From contig JAQGOP010000048.1 in NCBI GenBank assembly GCA_028293545.1, forward strand, positions 1 to 64,000: 64,000 nt of DNA, written 5' to 3'. The translations under genes were made by a program, and so were the position numbers. Shown here piece after piece: positions 1 through 8,338 of this stretch. A model generated the notes under the pieces. That model saw nothing but the letters and a program-made list of their open reading frames with translations, made no database searches and was not told the origin of the DNA. Within the stretch, counting starts at the first letter, position 1. Every line of letters starts with the position of its first letter. Origin of the DNA: Verrucomicrobiota bacterium. Its GTDB lineage: Bacteria > Verrucomicrobiota > Verrucomicrobiia > Opitutales > Opitutaceae.

Positions 1-31
1 TTTCGTGTGTTTCGTGTATTTCGTGGTGCCT
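1..31. repeat. Intergenic CACGAAA-type repeat, fragment
   Basis: The first 31 bases carry the motif TTTCGTG three times at a 9-base period and end in TTTCGTGGTGCC. The same string occurs at 3464-3484 and, inverted, at 3264-3285. It is a copy of a dispersed non-coding repeat cut by the window edge. It lies just beyond the stop of the TPR gene at 57. Confidence 0.7.
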
Positions 32-56
32 AAATCCGAAATCCCGTGGTCGCCGG

Positions 57-365
57 TTACAGATCTGCCAGCAGCGCCCGTAATTCCTTTTCAGGGTCCT
101 CGTGGTTCTGCGCGACCGCCAGAACCAGCGCGTCGGCAAAGAGCGCTTTCGCGGCATGCGATCGCCCCAGCTGGAGCAACACCTTGCCGAGCAGGATTCG
201 CGGCATCATCCAATCCGCGCGGCCCGCGATGCAGATCTGGAAATGCTCGATCGACTCCGCCTCGCGGCCTTCCGCCACCAAGGCCTGCGCCAGGCTAAAA
301 CGAAAAAGCGCGTTCGAGGGCTGCTCGCGCACCAACGCCTCGAAATGTGCGGACCGCGACGCCAT
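57..365 (-). CDS. Small tetratricopeptide-repeat-like protein
   Basis: A 102-residue protein that is almost entirely two helix-turn-helix TPR-like units (residues about 15-48 and 50-85; pattern FRFSLAQALVAEGREAESIEHF, then a second unit with LLGKVLLQLGRSHAA). There is no signal peptide or membrane segment, so it is probably a cytoplasmic protein-protein interaction module. It starts 3 bases after the PP2C phosphatase stop and is the last gene of a DinG-PP2C-TPR operon. A role as partner or adaptor of the phosphatase is an inference from position only. TPR assignment is by repeat pattern, so a different helical-repeat class is possible. Confidence 0.7.
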   Translation of the reverse strand: MASRSAHFEALVREQPSNALFRFSLAQALVAEGREAESIEHFQICIAGRADWMMPRILLGKVLLQLGRSHAAKALFADALVLAVAQNHEDPEKELRALLADL

Positions 366-368
366 GCG

Positions 369-1088
369 TCACAGGACTTCGTCGATGTACACCAGCACCC
401 CCGTCGCGTTGTCCGGTCCGCCGCGGCGGACCGCGAGCGAAATGATCTCGTGCAGCACGTCGTCCGGCGACGCATCGCGGTCAATCATGTCGCACAACTC
501 GGAATCACGCACCAGGCGCGTCACCCCGTCCGTGCAAAACAGGTAGCGATCGTGCGCCTCAAGCGGGCGGTCAATCAGGTCAACCATCGGCGGCGTCGGC
601 TGCCCGATGCAACGCGTCAGCGCATTCCGGTTCGCCTCATGGTAATAAACGGTTTCGCCCTTCGCGCGCCGCATCTTGGCCTCGTTCTCCACCGAGTGAT
701 CCTCGCTCAGCTGCTGGATCTTCCCGGCGCGAAAACCGTAGCAGCGCGAGTCGCCGACGTGCGCGATCCGCATCACGTCGTTGACGATCTGCCCAAACGT
801 CAGCGTTGAACCTATCCCCATGCTGGGGCTTAACTTAAGGCCCAGCACATGCACGCTCTCGTTCGCGCGGTGCACCACGGCGGTGAGATCGATGTTCGGC
901 GATTGGTCGCGTAGCGCCGCCGCCACCTCGTCGACCGAACGCTGCGCCGCGTCCGCGCCGCCGGGGAGGCCGCCCACGCCGTCAGCGACGCCGAACAGAT
1001 TGATTTCCAGGTCCAGCAGATACCGGTCTTCGTTCCGTTGACGGACCCGACCGATGTCTGTGAGCGCCGCAGCGCGAAGCGAAGTCAT
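369..1088 (-). CDS. PP2C-family serine/threonine protein phosphatase
   Basis: A 239-residue stand-alone PP2C (PPM) catalytic domain. It is expected to be a cytosolic Mn/Mg-dependent phosphatase that removes phosphate from Ser/Thr. All signature motifs are present: RQRNED (residues 17-21), ADGVGG with the metal-binding Asp36, GIGSTL (91-96), HVGDSR (110-115), CTDGVT with Asp187, and GGPDNAT with Asp226. The length equals bacterial Stp/PstP catalytic domains without a membrane anchor. No Hanks-type kinase is visible in the window. It sits 32 bases downstream of the DinG-type helicase and 3 bases upstream of the TPR gene, so the three are probably cotranscribed. Confidence 0.93.
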   Translation of the reverse strand: MTSLRAAALTDIGRVRQRNEDRYLLDLEINLFGVADGVGGLPGGADAAQRSVDEVAAALRDQSPNIDLTAVVHRANESVHVLGLKLSPSMGIGSTLTFGQIVNDVMRIAHVGDSRCYGFRAGKIQQLSEDHSVENEAKMRRAKGETVYYHEANRNALTRCIGQPTPPMVDLIDRPLEAHDRYLFCTDGVTRLVRDSELCDMIDRDASPDDVLHEIISLAVRRGGPDNATGVLVYIDEVL

Positions 1089-1120
1089 TGGGGATTAAGT
1101 GATGGCGACAATCCTGACAG

Positions 1121-3190
1121 TTAGCGGAAAGGATGGAAGTGTTCGCCACGTGACTCCCGCGTCAACTTGGTAAACTGCGGTTGAGGCAGGGTGTCGAGGA
1201 AGAGTTGACCGTAAGTTTTCGCCAGGACGCGGGAATCGAGGATCGTGATCAACCCGCGGTCCGTCGCCGAGCGGATCAGGCGGCCGACTCCCTGCCGAAA
1301 CTTGATCAGCGCATCCGGCAGCGTGAGTTCGTTGAACGGGCTGCCGCCGCGCTCGCGGATCCAATCGCTCTTCGCCTCCGCCACCGGGTGCGTCGGCGGA
1401 TCGAACGGCAGCCGCGTAATGATGACCTGCGAAAGCGACGGTCCGGGCACATCGACCCCCGCCCAAAAACTGTCGGTGCCAAACAGGATGCCGTTGCCCG
1501 CGTCCTGCAGCTTCCGCGTCAACTCCGTGCGTGAGAAATCCAGCCCCTGCATGAAAAACGGGCGGCCTTCGGACTCGAATTCCGAGCCAAGGACATCCGC
1601 CACCTGCTGCATGTCCTTGTAACTCGTGAAAAGCACGAGCGACCCACCGCTCACGCGCAACGCGCAGAAGCGGATGTAGTCGATCAATGCCTCGATCGCC
1701 AAGCGCGCGCCTTGGGGCGAGGGCAGGGGGATGTCGGCGGCCACGTAAACGCGCATGTTGCGCTGGTAGTCAAAAGGCGACTGCACGACCGCGGCGCGCG
1801 CATTTTCGGCGCCGACGCGTTGTTGGAACGCCTCGATCCGTCCCCCGATCGCGAGGGTCGCACTGGTGAAGAGCACCGAGGTGCCGCGCTGCAACAGTTC
1901 CTCGCGGATGTAAGGCGCGACGTCGATCGGCGCCGTCCGCAGCGTGACCACCGTGTTGCGGCGTCCCGAGCGCTCGATCCAGTACACAAATTTGGGGTCC
2001 GCGACCGCCAGCCATTGCCGCAGGCCGGTTTGGTAAGTCTTCAACCGATCGCGTTGGTCGATCAGTTCGTCGCGCGCCGGGCCCTCGTCGAGTTTGTCGG
2101 CGCGCATGCTCACCGCCTTGATCAACGCCAGCAGCGGGCCGTCGAGCCAGGGCTCGCACGAACCTTCCTCGCGGATGCGCACGATGGGTTGCTTGTCGAG
2201 CAGGCGATCGCGCAGGAAACCGAAAAACTGTTCCGCCGCGTCGATCGCGTCGACCACCAGCTGCTGCTCCACGGGCCCGCCATGTTTCGCCAGCAGGCCG
2301 CGCCGGGTTTTCGGGCTGTAAAGGTAACGCAGCATCCGATCGGTGCCGTAGCTGCTCAGGCGCAGCCCGAAGTGGTCGGTCGCGACCTCCGGCACCGTGT
2401 GCGCCTCATCGAGCACCACGAAATCGTCCGGGAAAAGCACGCCGCGCGAATCGCCCTTGTCGGCCGCCACCGCGTTGATCAGCGCGAAGAGCAGCGAGTG
2501 GTTGACGATGATCACGTTGGCCTGCCGGATGCGCGCGCGGGCCCGCTGGTAAAAGCAGCGCTCGCTGTCGCAGTGTTTCCGCGAGCAGGCGGAAGAGTCG
2601 GCGCTGACCCACTCCCACACGTCGGGCGAAGGCGCCGGGGACAATTCATGTCGCAGGCCATCGGCCGTCGTCGCCGCCCACGTCACGATGCGTTGGAGTT
2701 CCGTGTGCTCCGGCGACGCAAAGAGCTCCTGGCGGTCGCGCAAAGCCGCCGCGAGGCGGGTGGTGCAGAGGTAATTGGACTTTCCCACCAAGACGGCGCT
2801 CTTGAAATCGGCGTAAGGCTTCAGCTCCGGCCGCGATTGGAAAATCCGGCGGCAAAGCGGGAGGTCCTTGGTATTGACCTGCTCCTGCAGCGAAATCGTG
2901 TGGGTCGAGACGATCAACTGGCGCGCCTGGTCGACGGCGTGGATGATTCCCGGCAGCAGGTAAGCGAGCGACTTCCCGACGCCCGTGCCCGCCTCGAACA
3001 GGAGGGGTTCGTCCGCCGTCATCGCCGAGGCGACGGTTCGCGCCATTTGTTCCTGTTCGGGACGATGCTCCAGGCTGAGGCCGGAATGCAGCCATCCGCC
3101 TTCCGCGAAAATCCTGGCGGCGAGTTCCGGGGCATGACTCACCGGCGGTGCCGGGGGCGCGGAGTCATTGTCGTCGCGGATGCCAATCAT
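1121..3190 (-). CDS. dinG: DinG/XPD-type iron-sulfur superfamily 2 DNA helicase
   Basis: A 689-residue ATP-dependent 5'-3' helicase of the DinG/XPD family, which in other bacteria unwinds D-loops and R-loops during repair. Visible motifs: Walker A AGTGVGKS (residues 67-74), four cysteines at 142, 202, 207 and 212 spaced as in the [4Fe-4S] domain, the DEAH box at 261-264, and a C-terminal QGVGRLIR motif VI. There is no N-terminal DnaQ exonuclease domain, so it is not the fused DinG of Firmicutes. The start is the ATG at 3190. It is first in an operon with the PP2C phosphatase. The family is certain; the exact orthology (dinG versus yoaA) is not. Confidence 0.93.
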   Translation of the reverse strand: MIGIRDDNDSAPPAPPVSHAPELAARIFAEGGWLHSGLSLEHRPEQEQMARTVASAMTADEPLLFEAGTGVGKSLAYLLPGIIHAVDQARQLIVSTHTISLQEQVNTKDLPLCRRIFQSRPELKPYADFKSAVLVGKSNYLCTTRLAAALRDRQELFASPEHTELQRIVTWAATTADGLRHELSPAPSPDVWEWVSADSSACSRKHCDSERCFYQRARARIRQANVIIVNHSLLFALINAVAADKGDSRGVLFPDDFVVLDEAHTVPEVATDHFGLRLSSYGTDRMLRYLYSPKTRRGLLAKHGGPVEQQLVVDAIDAAEQFFGFLRDRLLDKQPIVRIREEGSCEPWLDGPLLALIKAVSMRADKLDEGPARDELIDQRDRLKTYQTGLRQWLAVADPKFVYWIERSGRRNTVVTLRTAPIDVAPYIREELLQRGTSVLFTSATLAIGGRIEAFQQRVGAENARAAVVQSPFDYQRNMRVYVAADIPLPSPQGARLAIEALIDYIRFCALRVSGGSLVLFTSYKDMQQVADVLGSEFESEGRPFFMQGLDFSRTELTRKLQDAGNGILFGTDSFWAGVDVPGPSLSQVIITRLPFDPPTHPVAEAKSDWIRERGGSPFNELTLPDALIKFRQGVGRLIRSATDRGLITILDSRVLAKTYGQLFLDTLPQPQFTKLTRESRGEHFHPFR

Positions 3191-3263
3191 GGATGGCGAA
3201 GTTGAGAGGGGAGCGTTGAAAGTTGAAAGCCCAGAGAAGGTCCATTTTTCCGAATGGGGAAGG

Positions 3264-3484
3264 TGGCACCACGAAATACACGAAACACACGAAAGAATGT
3301 CGGGTACCGAGCCTACGGAGGGTTGGCCGCAAAGAAGCGCAAGTTTCCGGGGCTTCGAATCAAAATTTCCGCGCGCTTATAAGCGCTCCCAAATCTTCTT
3401 CGCAGCCCCGGAAAAACTTGCGCTTCTTTGCGACTAAAATTCCGAAGCTTGGGTCCGGGGTATTCTTTCGTGTATTTCGTGGTG
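3264..3484. repeat. Inverted pair of CACGAAA-period intergenic repeats
   Basis: The left arm (about 3264-3291) reads GGCACCACGAAATACACGAA followed by further CACGAAA units. The right arm (about 3463-3484) is its reverse complement, TTTCGTGTATTTCGTGGTGC. Between them lies a second shorter inverted pair, CGCAAGTTTCCGGGG (near 3338) and CCCGGAAAAACTTGCG (near 3409). The arms occupy the promoter region between the divergent dinG-like and P-type ATPase genes. The 366-base gap 3191-3556 holds nothing else I can recognise. Confidence 0.75.
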
Positions 3485-3556
3485 CCCAACTCCTAAATCC
3501 GCGTCGGTATTCCAAATGGATTTGCGGAAGATCGTTGTCGCAGGTCACTTGGGCGG

Positions 3557-5806
3557 ATGAAACCGGCTGAACTCGATGCGGGATGGGTGGACGAACTCGT
3601 CCAATTTCTCCGCACGCAGCCGGGCGTCAGCGCGGTTCGCGTCGATCCGGAGGCGCATAAGTTTTCCGTCGCGACGATCGGCAACGTCGATCTCGGTGAC
3701 CTCGAGGCCAAACTCGCTGCGACGATTGCCGGCGTGGAAGCGCGATTGGCGGCGCATCCGGGCACCCGTGCGACACCGGGCTACCAGGTGCGCCAGGACG
3801 GCAATGTCACGGTCATCGGACGCGATTCGTGCACGACCGCGGAAACGATGTGGCGCTGGCGCGAAATTGAGTGGCCTGAGGCCGAGGCCGGGCACGCGCA
3901 TACGCACGATCAGGAGGAATGGCGCACGCTCGCGCTGCTGGCCGCGGCCTGTGGCTTCCTGGGAATCGGCGGTTTATTGGCGAGCCACTTCGCGCCCGAG
4001 TGGCCGTGGGTCGCGCGGGGATTTTTCCTCGCGGCGCTGATCGCGGGCGCGTGGGACGCGGCGGTGGACACCCGGGAAAACCTGTCCGAGGGCCGGATTG
4101 ATATTCATTTCCTCATGCTCGCAGTCGCGGTTGGCGCGATTTTCATCGGCGCGTGGGGCGAGGCGGTGCTGCTGCTGTTTCTTTTCTCGTCCTCGGGCGC
4201 GATGGAAGGCTTTGCGTTGGACCGCACGCAGCGGGAGGTGAGCGCGCTGCTGAAGACGTCCCCCAAACGTGCGACCCGCGTGCTGGCCGATGGAAAAGAG
4301 GAGGAGGTGGGAGTCGAGACGCTGCAGGTCGGGAACACCGTGCGCGTGAAGCCCGGCGAAGCTTTCGCGGCCGACGGCACGGTGGTCAAAGGCCAGAGCG
4401 CCACCGATGAGTCCACGCTCACCGGCGAAGCCACGCCCGTGGAGAAGGGGCCGGGCGACAAGGTTTTCAGCGGGACGATCAACATCTGGGGCGCGCTCGA
4501 CTTCGAAGTCCGGCGGCTGCCGTCGGAAAGCACGCTGCAGAAAATCATCCGCCTGATCCAGACCGCGCAAAAGTTGAAGGCGCCCAGCGAACGCTTCACC
4601 GATAAATTCGGGACTGGCTACACCTATATCGTCATCGGCGGATCGCTCGCGATGTTCCTGGTCTGGTGGCTCGGGTTTCACCTGCCGGCGTTCGAGAACA
4701 CGCCGGACGAGCGCTCGGCATTTTACCGCGCCATGACCCTGATGGTCGTGGCGAGCCCGTGTGCGTTGGTGCTTTCGATCCCGTCGGCGATCCTCGCCGC
4801 AATCGCGTGGGGCGCCCGGCATGGCGTGTTGTTCCGCGGGGGCGCCGCGATTGAAAAACTGGCGGAGATCAACGTCGTCGCGCTCGACAAGACCGGCACG
4901 CTGACCACCGGCGAGCTCAGCGTCGTGGGTTACGAGAGTTTTCCGCCGGGCCGCGAAAAGGAAGTCATGGAAATGGCGTACGCGCTCGAGGCGCGCTCCG
5001 AGCATCCGCTGGCGCGCGCGATCGTGCGCGACGCGCGGGCCCGTGGCGTGCGTTCGCAGGAGATCGCGGATTTCCGCAACATCGCCGGCCAGGGCGTCCG
5101 GGGCCGCCTGGGCGAATCGCAGATGCTGCTCGGGCGCCGCGAACTCCTCGCGGCGGGGCCGCTGGCGGCTTGGGCGGAAAAACTCCCTCCGGCACCCGCG
5201 GAGCTGGCGGAAATCTGGGTGGTTGGAAAGGACCTGATCGGGCGGGTGTTGCTCCGGGACCAGATTCGCGCCGAGTCGCGCGGAGTGTTGGCGGAGCTGA
5301 AACGGCTCGGGATCCACACGGTGATGCTGACCGGCGATCGCCGGCAAGCGGCGGAGGCCGTGGCGCGCGAGTTGGGCCTGGCCGAAGTGCGTGCGCACCT
5401 GACCCCCGAGCAAAAAGTCGAGGCGATCATGGAATTGAAAAAGGGCGGGCGTCGCGTCGCGATGGTGGGCGACGGCGTGAACGACGCGCCATGCCTGGCC
5501 GCCGCCGACGTCGGGGTCGCGATGGGCGCGCGGGGCAGCGACGCGGCGTTGGAGCAGGCGGAGGTGATTTTGATGGATGACCGCATCGACAATTTCCTCG
5601 CGGCCGAGCGGCTCAGCCGGCGCGCGAAACGGATCATCCGGCAGAACCTCACGATCTCGCTCGGCGTGGTGATCATCATGGTGATTGCGACGGCGCTCGG
5701 CACCGTGCCGCTCGCGTTTGGCGTGGGTGCGCACGAAGGCAGCACCTTGGTCGTGTGCCTGAATTCACTCCGGCTCTTGTTCGGACGGAGCGACCTGAAG
5801 AAGTAG
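3557..5806 (+). CDS. P1B-4 type heavy-metal transporting P-type ATPase
   Basis: A 749-residue inner-membrane metal-exporting ATPase. Motifs: DESTLTGEA actuator loop, SPC at residues 400-402 in the ion-channel helix, DKTGTLT with the phosphorylated Asp444, SEHPLA, and MVGDGVNDAP. The SPC motif together with HEGST (from His726) in the last membrane segment is the hallmark of the P1B-4 group (CoaT/CtpD-like; Co, Zn or Fe export) rather than CPC/CPH copper or ZntA pumps. The N-terminal about 115 residues form a small soluble domain without a CxxC motif, followed by a His-containing HAHTHD stretch. It is monocistronic. Its TAG stop lies inside a dispersed palindromic repeat. Metal specificity is inferred. 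Confidence 0.92.
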   Translation: MKPAELDAGWVDELVQFLRTQPGVSAVRVDPEAHKFSVATIGNVDLGDLEAKLAATIAGVEARLAAHPGTRATPGYQVRQDGNVTVIGRDSCTTAETMWRWREIEWPEAEAGHAHTHDQEEWRTLALLAAACGFLGIGGLLASHFAPEWPWVARGFFLAALIAGAWDAAVDTRENLSEGRIDIHFLMLAVAVGAIFIGAWGEAVLLLFLFSSSGAMEGFALDRTQREVSALLKTSPKRATRVLADGKEEEVGVETLQVGNTVRVKPGEAFAADGTVVKGQSATDESTLTGEATPVEKGPGDKVFSGTINIWGALDFEVRRLPSESTLQKIIRLIQTAQKLKAPSERFTDKFGTGYTYIVIGGSLAMFLVWWLGFHLPAFENTPDERSAFYRAMTLMVVASPCALVLSIPSAILAAIAWGARHGVLFRGGAAIEKLAEINVVALDKTGTLTTGELSVVGYESFPPGREKEVMEMAYALEARSEHPLARAIVRDARARGVRSQEIADFRNIAGQGVRGRLGESQMLLGRRELLAAGPLAAWAEKLPPAPAELAEIWVVGKDLIGRVLLRDQIRAESRGVLAELKRLGIHTVMLTGDRRQAAEAVARELGLAEVRAHLTPEQKVEAIMELKKGGRRVAMVGDGVNDAPCLAAADVGVAMGARGSDAALEQAEVILMDDRIDNFLAAERLSRRAKRIIRQNLTISLGVVIIMVIATALGTVPLAFGVGAHEGSTLVVCLNSLRLLFGRSDLKK

Positions 5807-6256
5807 CGCAGGCGGCCCGCCTGCTCAGGGATCGAATCCCAATCCATTTGAACAGAAGGCAACTAAGGTAACGAAGAGATTCTCGTCAGAGAAATCGTTC
5901 GTGGCCCTTCGCGAAATAGGTTTCGAAATTTCCGAATTCCAGTTCGTCAATGGCCGTCGCTGCACGTCGCTCATCCTTGAGACCTACTCAAAACGGGCGC
6001 GCGCAGCATGAAGACCCCGGCGGTGTCATGCCGGCCAAACCACAAATCCGGCTCAGCCGCCGAGGTTCTTGGTCGGATAGAAACAGGGGATCGACGCCCC
6101 GACGGGGCAACTTAGCCAGAGCCCAGGGCAACGCCCTGGGGATTTGATCGACAGAATCCGAGCCCTGAAGGGGCGGCTTAATGAGAATTATAACCGCTCC
6201 TCTAGACTGTTATCTGGGATTCGATTTTCGGAGCAGGCGGGCCGGCTGCGCTACTT
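5803..6256. repeat. Inverted pair of GCAGGCGGCCCGCCTGC repeats bounding a non-coding segment
   Basis: The left arm starts GTAGCGCAGGCGGCCCGCCT at 5803 and continues through GATCGAATCCC. The right arm (about 6218-6256) is the near-exact inverse, GGGATTCGATTTTC then GGAGCAGGCGGGCC. The arms are about 40 bases and bound roughly 400 bases with no convincing gene. Inside are a perfect hairpin CCCAGGGC-AAC-GCCCTGGG (about 6122-6140), a repeat-like GACGCCCCGACGGGGC segment, and one imperfect GAACGATTTC site (5889-5904, reverse). The whole resembles a non-autonomous MITE-like insertion. No transposase is present. The gap continues to 6281. Confidence 0.65.
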
Positions 6257-6281
6257 CGGCGGGTCGAGGACCGCGCTGACG

Positions 6282-6818
6282 CTAATCCTGAATCCACACC
6301 ATGTCGCCGGTTCGGACCTGGTCGTAGAGCTCGATGATTTCCACGTTTCGCATCAGCACGCAGCCGGCGCTCATGCGCTCGCCGAGGCGCGCTTCGTGGT
6401 TCGTGCCGTGGATGTAGACATAACGCTCGTAGGTATCGACGTCGCCGCCGCGGTTCACGCCGGGCTCCAGGCCGCGCAGCCACAGGATTCGCGTCGTGAT
6501 CAAATTGTCGTCGGTGCCAGCGTCCGGAAATTCGGAAAAGTGGCGGCCGGTGGGCACGCGCGACTTGAAAACCATCCCAGGCGGCTGGCCTTCGCCCACA
6601 CGTTCCGCGATCTCGTGGAGGCCGCGCGGGGTCCCGAGCGAGGCCTTCACGTTCGACGGCGGACGACGCGAAGTGGAAACCGCGTAGCTCTTCACGAGCT
6701 GGCCGACAGCGTAAAACTGCAGGGTTTGGCGATCCAGGCGCACGACAAGAATCCGCGCTGCGGGCTTGATACCGAGGCGCACGCAGGTTTTCGTGACCTG
6801 TTCCATTGGAGAATCCAT
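6282..6818 (-). CDS. L,D-transpeptidase (YkuD domain)
   Basis: A 178-residue protein from ATG 6818. It consists of one YkuD catalytic domain that makes 3-3 peptidoglycan cross-links or attaches proteins to peptidoglycan. The signature YIHGTN with His137 and GERMSAGCVLM with nucleophile Cys153 is complete. No signal peptide is visible from this start, so export is unexplained; longer starts (GTG 6860 or 6839) do not supply one. A shorter ATG at 6806 is also possible. The 5' end abuts or overlaps the divergent asd gene (GTG 6820), so its promoter must lie within asd, or the true start is downstream. The family call is strong and the start is uncertain. Confidence 0.88.
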   Translation of the reverse strand: MDSPMEQVTKTCVRLGIKPAARILVVRLDRQTLQFYAVGQLVKSYAVSTSRRPPSNVKASLGTPRGLHEIAERVGEGQPPGMVFKSRVPTGRHFSEFPDAGTDDNLITTRILWLRGLEPGVNRGGDVDTYERYVYIHGTNHEARLGERMSAGCVLMRNVEIIELYDQVRTGDMVWIQD

Positions 6819-6819
6819 C

Positions 6820-7866
6820 GTGAAAACATCATCCTTCACAGTCGCAATCGTCGGCGCCACAGGTGCGGTCGGTCAAGAGCTCCTCAAGCTCTTGGGCGAA
6901 AGAAATTTCCCCATGACAACGCTCAGGCTCTTCGCCTCGGCGCGGTCGGCGGGCAAGGCGGTGGAGTTCGGTGGGAAAAAAATTATCATCGAAGAGGCGC
7001 GTCCGGGCGTGTTCGGCGACATCGACGTGGCATTCTTTGCCGCGGGCGGGACCGTCACGCGTGCGCTTGCGCCGGATGCGGTGAAGGCGGGTTGCCTCGT
7101 GATCGACAAAAGCTCGGCGCTGCGCATGGACCCGAACGTCCCGCTGGTGATTCCCGAGATCAACCCGCAGGACCTGCGGCGTCACCAAGGCATCATTGCC
7201 AATCCGAATTGCTCGACCGCGGTCACGCTGATGGGCCTCTGGCCCTTGCACCAGGCGTTTGGGTTGAAGCGTTACTTCGCCTCCACCTACCAGTCGGTTT
7301 CCGGCACGGGCGCGGAAGCGGTGCGTGAACTCGAGAGCCAGGTCCAGGCGCATGCGAAGAACGCGCCGATCGAGCACAAGGTTTACCCCTACCAGATCGC
7401 CTTCAACGCGATCCCGCAGGTCGATACCTTCGGTTCCAACGGCTACACCGGCGAGGAAACGAAGATGATGCTGGAGAGCCGCAAGATCATGGGCCTGCCC
7501 GACCTCAGGGTTTCCGCGACCTGCGTGCGGGTCCCGGTCGTGCGCGCGCATTCGATCGCAGTGACCGCGGAGTTTGAGCGCCCGGTCAGCGTCGACGCGG
7601 CGCGTGCCGCCGTGGCCGCTTTCCCCGGCGCACAGCTCGTCGACGATCCCGCGCACCTGAAGTACCCGACACCGCTCGATTTCGCGCAGAAAGTGAAGTG
7701 CGGCGTGGGGCGGATCCGCGTCGATACCGCGTTGGACAACGGCCTTTCGTTTTGGGTGGCGGGCGACAATCTGTGGAAGGGCGCCGCGCTCAACGCACTG
7801 CAGAACGCCGAGCTGATGGTGCGGGAAGGCTTGCTGAAGCCGAAAAACGCGCTGGCGGTTTTGTGA
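6820..7866 (+). CDS. asd: Aspartate-semialdehyde dehydrogenase
   Basis: 348 residues. It reduces aspartyl phosphate to aspartate semialdehyde with NADPH, the branch point to lysine/diaminopimelate, threonine and methionine. Visible: the Rossmann motif VGATGAVGQE (residues 11-20), the active-site NPNCST with Cys131, and RAHS with substrate His244. The length is typical of the family. The GTG start at 6820 is chosen because it has a GGAGA ribosome-binding site at 6808-6812 and begins right at the Rossmann strand. It lies head to head with the L,D-transpeptidase with essentially no intergenic space. Both products serve cell-wall metabolism (diaminopimelate supply and cross-linking). Confidence 0.95.
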   Translation: MKTSSFTVAIVGATGAVGQELLKLLGERNFPMTTLRLFASARSAGKAVEFGGKKIIIEEARPGVFGDIDVAFFAAGGTVTRALAPDAVKAGCLVIDKSSALRMDPNVPLVIPEINPQDLRRHQGIIANPNCSTAVTLMGLWPLHQAFGLKRYFASTYQSVSGTGAEAVRELESQVQAHAKNAPIEHKVYPYQIAFNAIPQVDTFGSNGYTGEETKMMLESRKIMGLPDLRVSATCVRVPVVRAHSIAVTAEFERPVSVDAARAAVAAFPGAQLVDDPAHLKYPTPLDFAQKVKCGVGRIRVDTALDNGLSFWVAGDNLWKGAALNALQNAELMVREGLLKPKNALAVL

Positions 7867-7933
7867 GCGTCAGCTCGCGCGACCAATCTCAAGCTTACAG
7901 CCTAAAGCTTATCGCCTACCGCTTTTTCTTTCC

Positions 7934-8010
7934 GGACGCCTAGCTCAGTTGGTTAGAGCATCTCGTTTACACCGAGAGGGTCGGGGGTTCGAGTCCCTCG
8001 GCGTCCACCA
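7934..8010 (+). tRNA. tRNA-Val(TAC)
   Basis: A complete cloverleaf of 77 bases: acceptor GGACGCC pairs with GGCGTCC, D stem GCTC/GAGC, anticodon loop TTTACAC (anticodon TAC), T arm with GTTCGAGTC, discriminator A, and an encoded CCA at the 3' end. It lies 67 bases after asd. A recombinase remnant lies downstream, consistent with use of the tRNA 3' end as an integration site. Confidence 0.96.
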
Positions 8011-8230
8011 CTAGGAAAGCCTGCGAACCAAAGTCGAGTTTGGTTCGCAATGGGCCATTAGAGGATCTCCGAGAATGCTCGCTTTTTATCCGCAAAAACA
8101 GGCCCGAAGTTATATCATCCCCGAGACCGAGAATTGAATTTCGCGCTGAAATTTGCCTTACTTGCAGGCAGATTCGCGCGGCGCGTATCGGGCATGTAAG
8201 CCGAATCACGGCGCGGGAATTCGACCCATC

Positions 8231-8338
8231 TTGTCGAATCAAGCCGTCCAGCTGCCGACCCCGGTTTCGCCCGTTCCCGTGGCGATCTATGCGCGTGTTT
8301 CCACCCAAGCCCAGGTCGGCGGCCGGAAAACCTCATGA
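8231..8338 (+). pseudogene. Truncated N-terminus of a serine recombinase
   Basis: From TTG 8231 the frame reads 35 residues ending VAIYARVSTQAQVGGR-KTS-stop. VAIYARVST is the catalytic N-terminal strand of resolvase/large serine recombinases (the last S-T carry the nucleophile region), and QVGGR continues as in the family before the frame is lost. Only about 25 recognisable residues of a protein normally at least 180-500 long survive, so this is a decayed fragment. It lies 220 bases downstream of tRNA-Val. In the rest of 8011-8534 I see no gene beyond a doubtful 28-codon hydrophobic ORF at 8335-8421. Confidence 0.6.

Noticed and set aside
3974-5734. 586-codon reading frame opposite the P-type ATPase
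   Set aside because: Arg/His-rich shadow of the ATPase with no recognisable domain.
5889-5904. GAACGATTTC-like site (CACGAACGATTTCTCT, inverse)
   Set aside because: It has the core but poor arms and lies within a repeat-bounded segment with no regulon gene next to it; not counted among the seven operators.
6144-6765. Plus-strand reading frame over the L,D-transpeptidase containing SEQAGRLRYF
   Set aside because: The peptide comes from the dispersed GCAGGCGG repeat, and the rest is a shadow of the minus-strand gene.
7967-8308. Minus-strand frame ending EGLEPPTLSV after tRNA-Val
   Set aside because: The conserved-looking end is simply the complement of the tRNA, a common false ORF.
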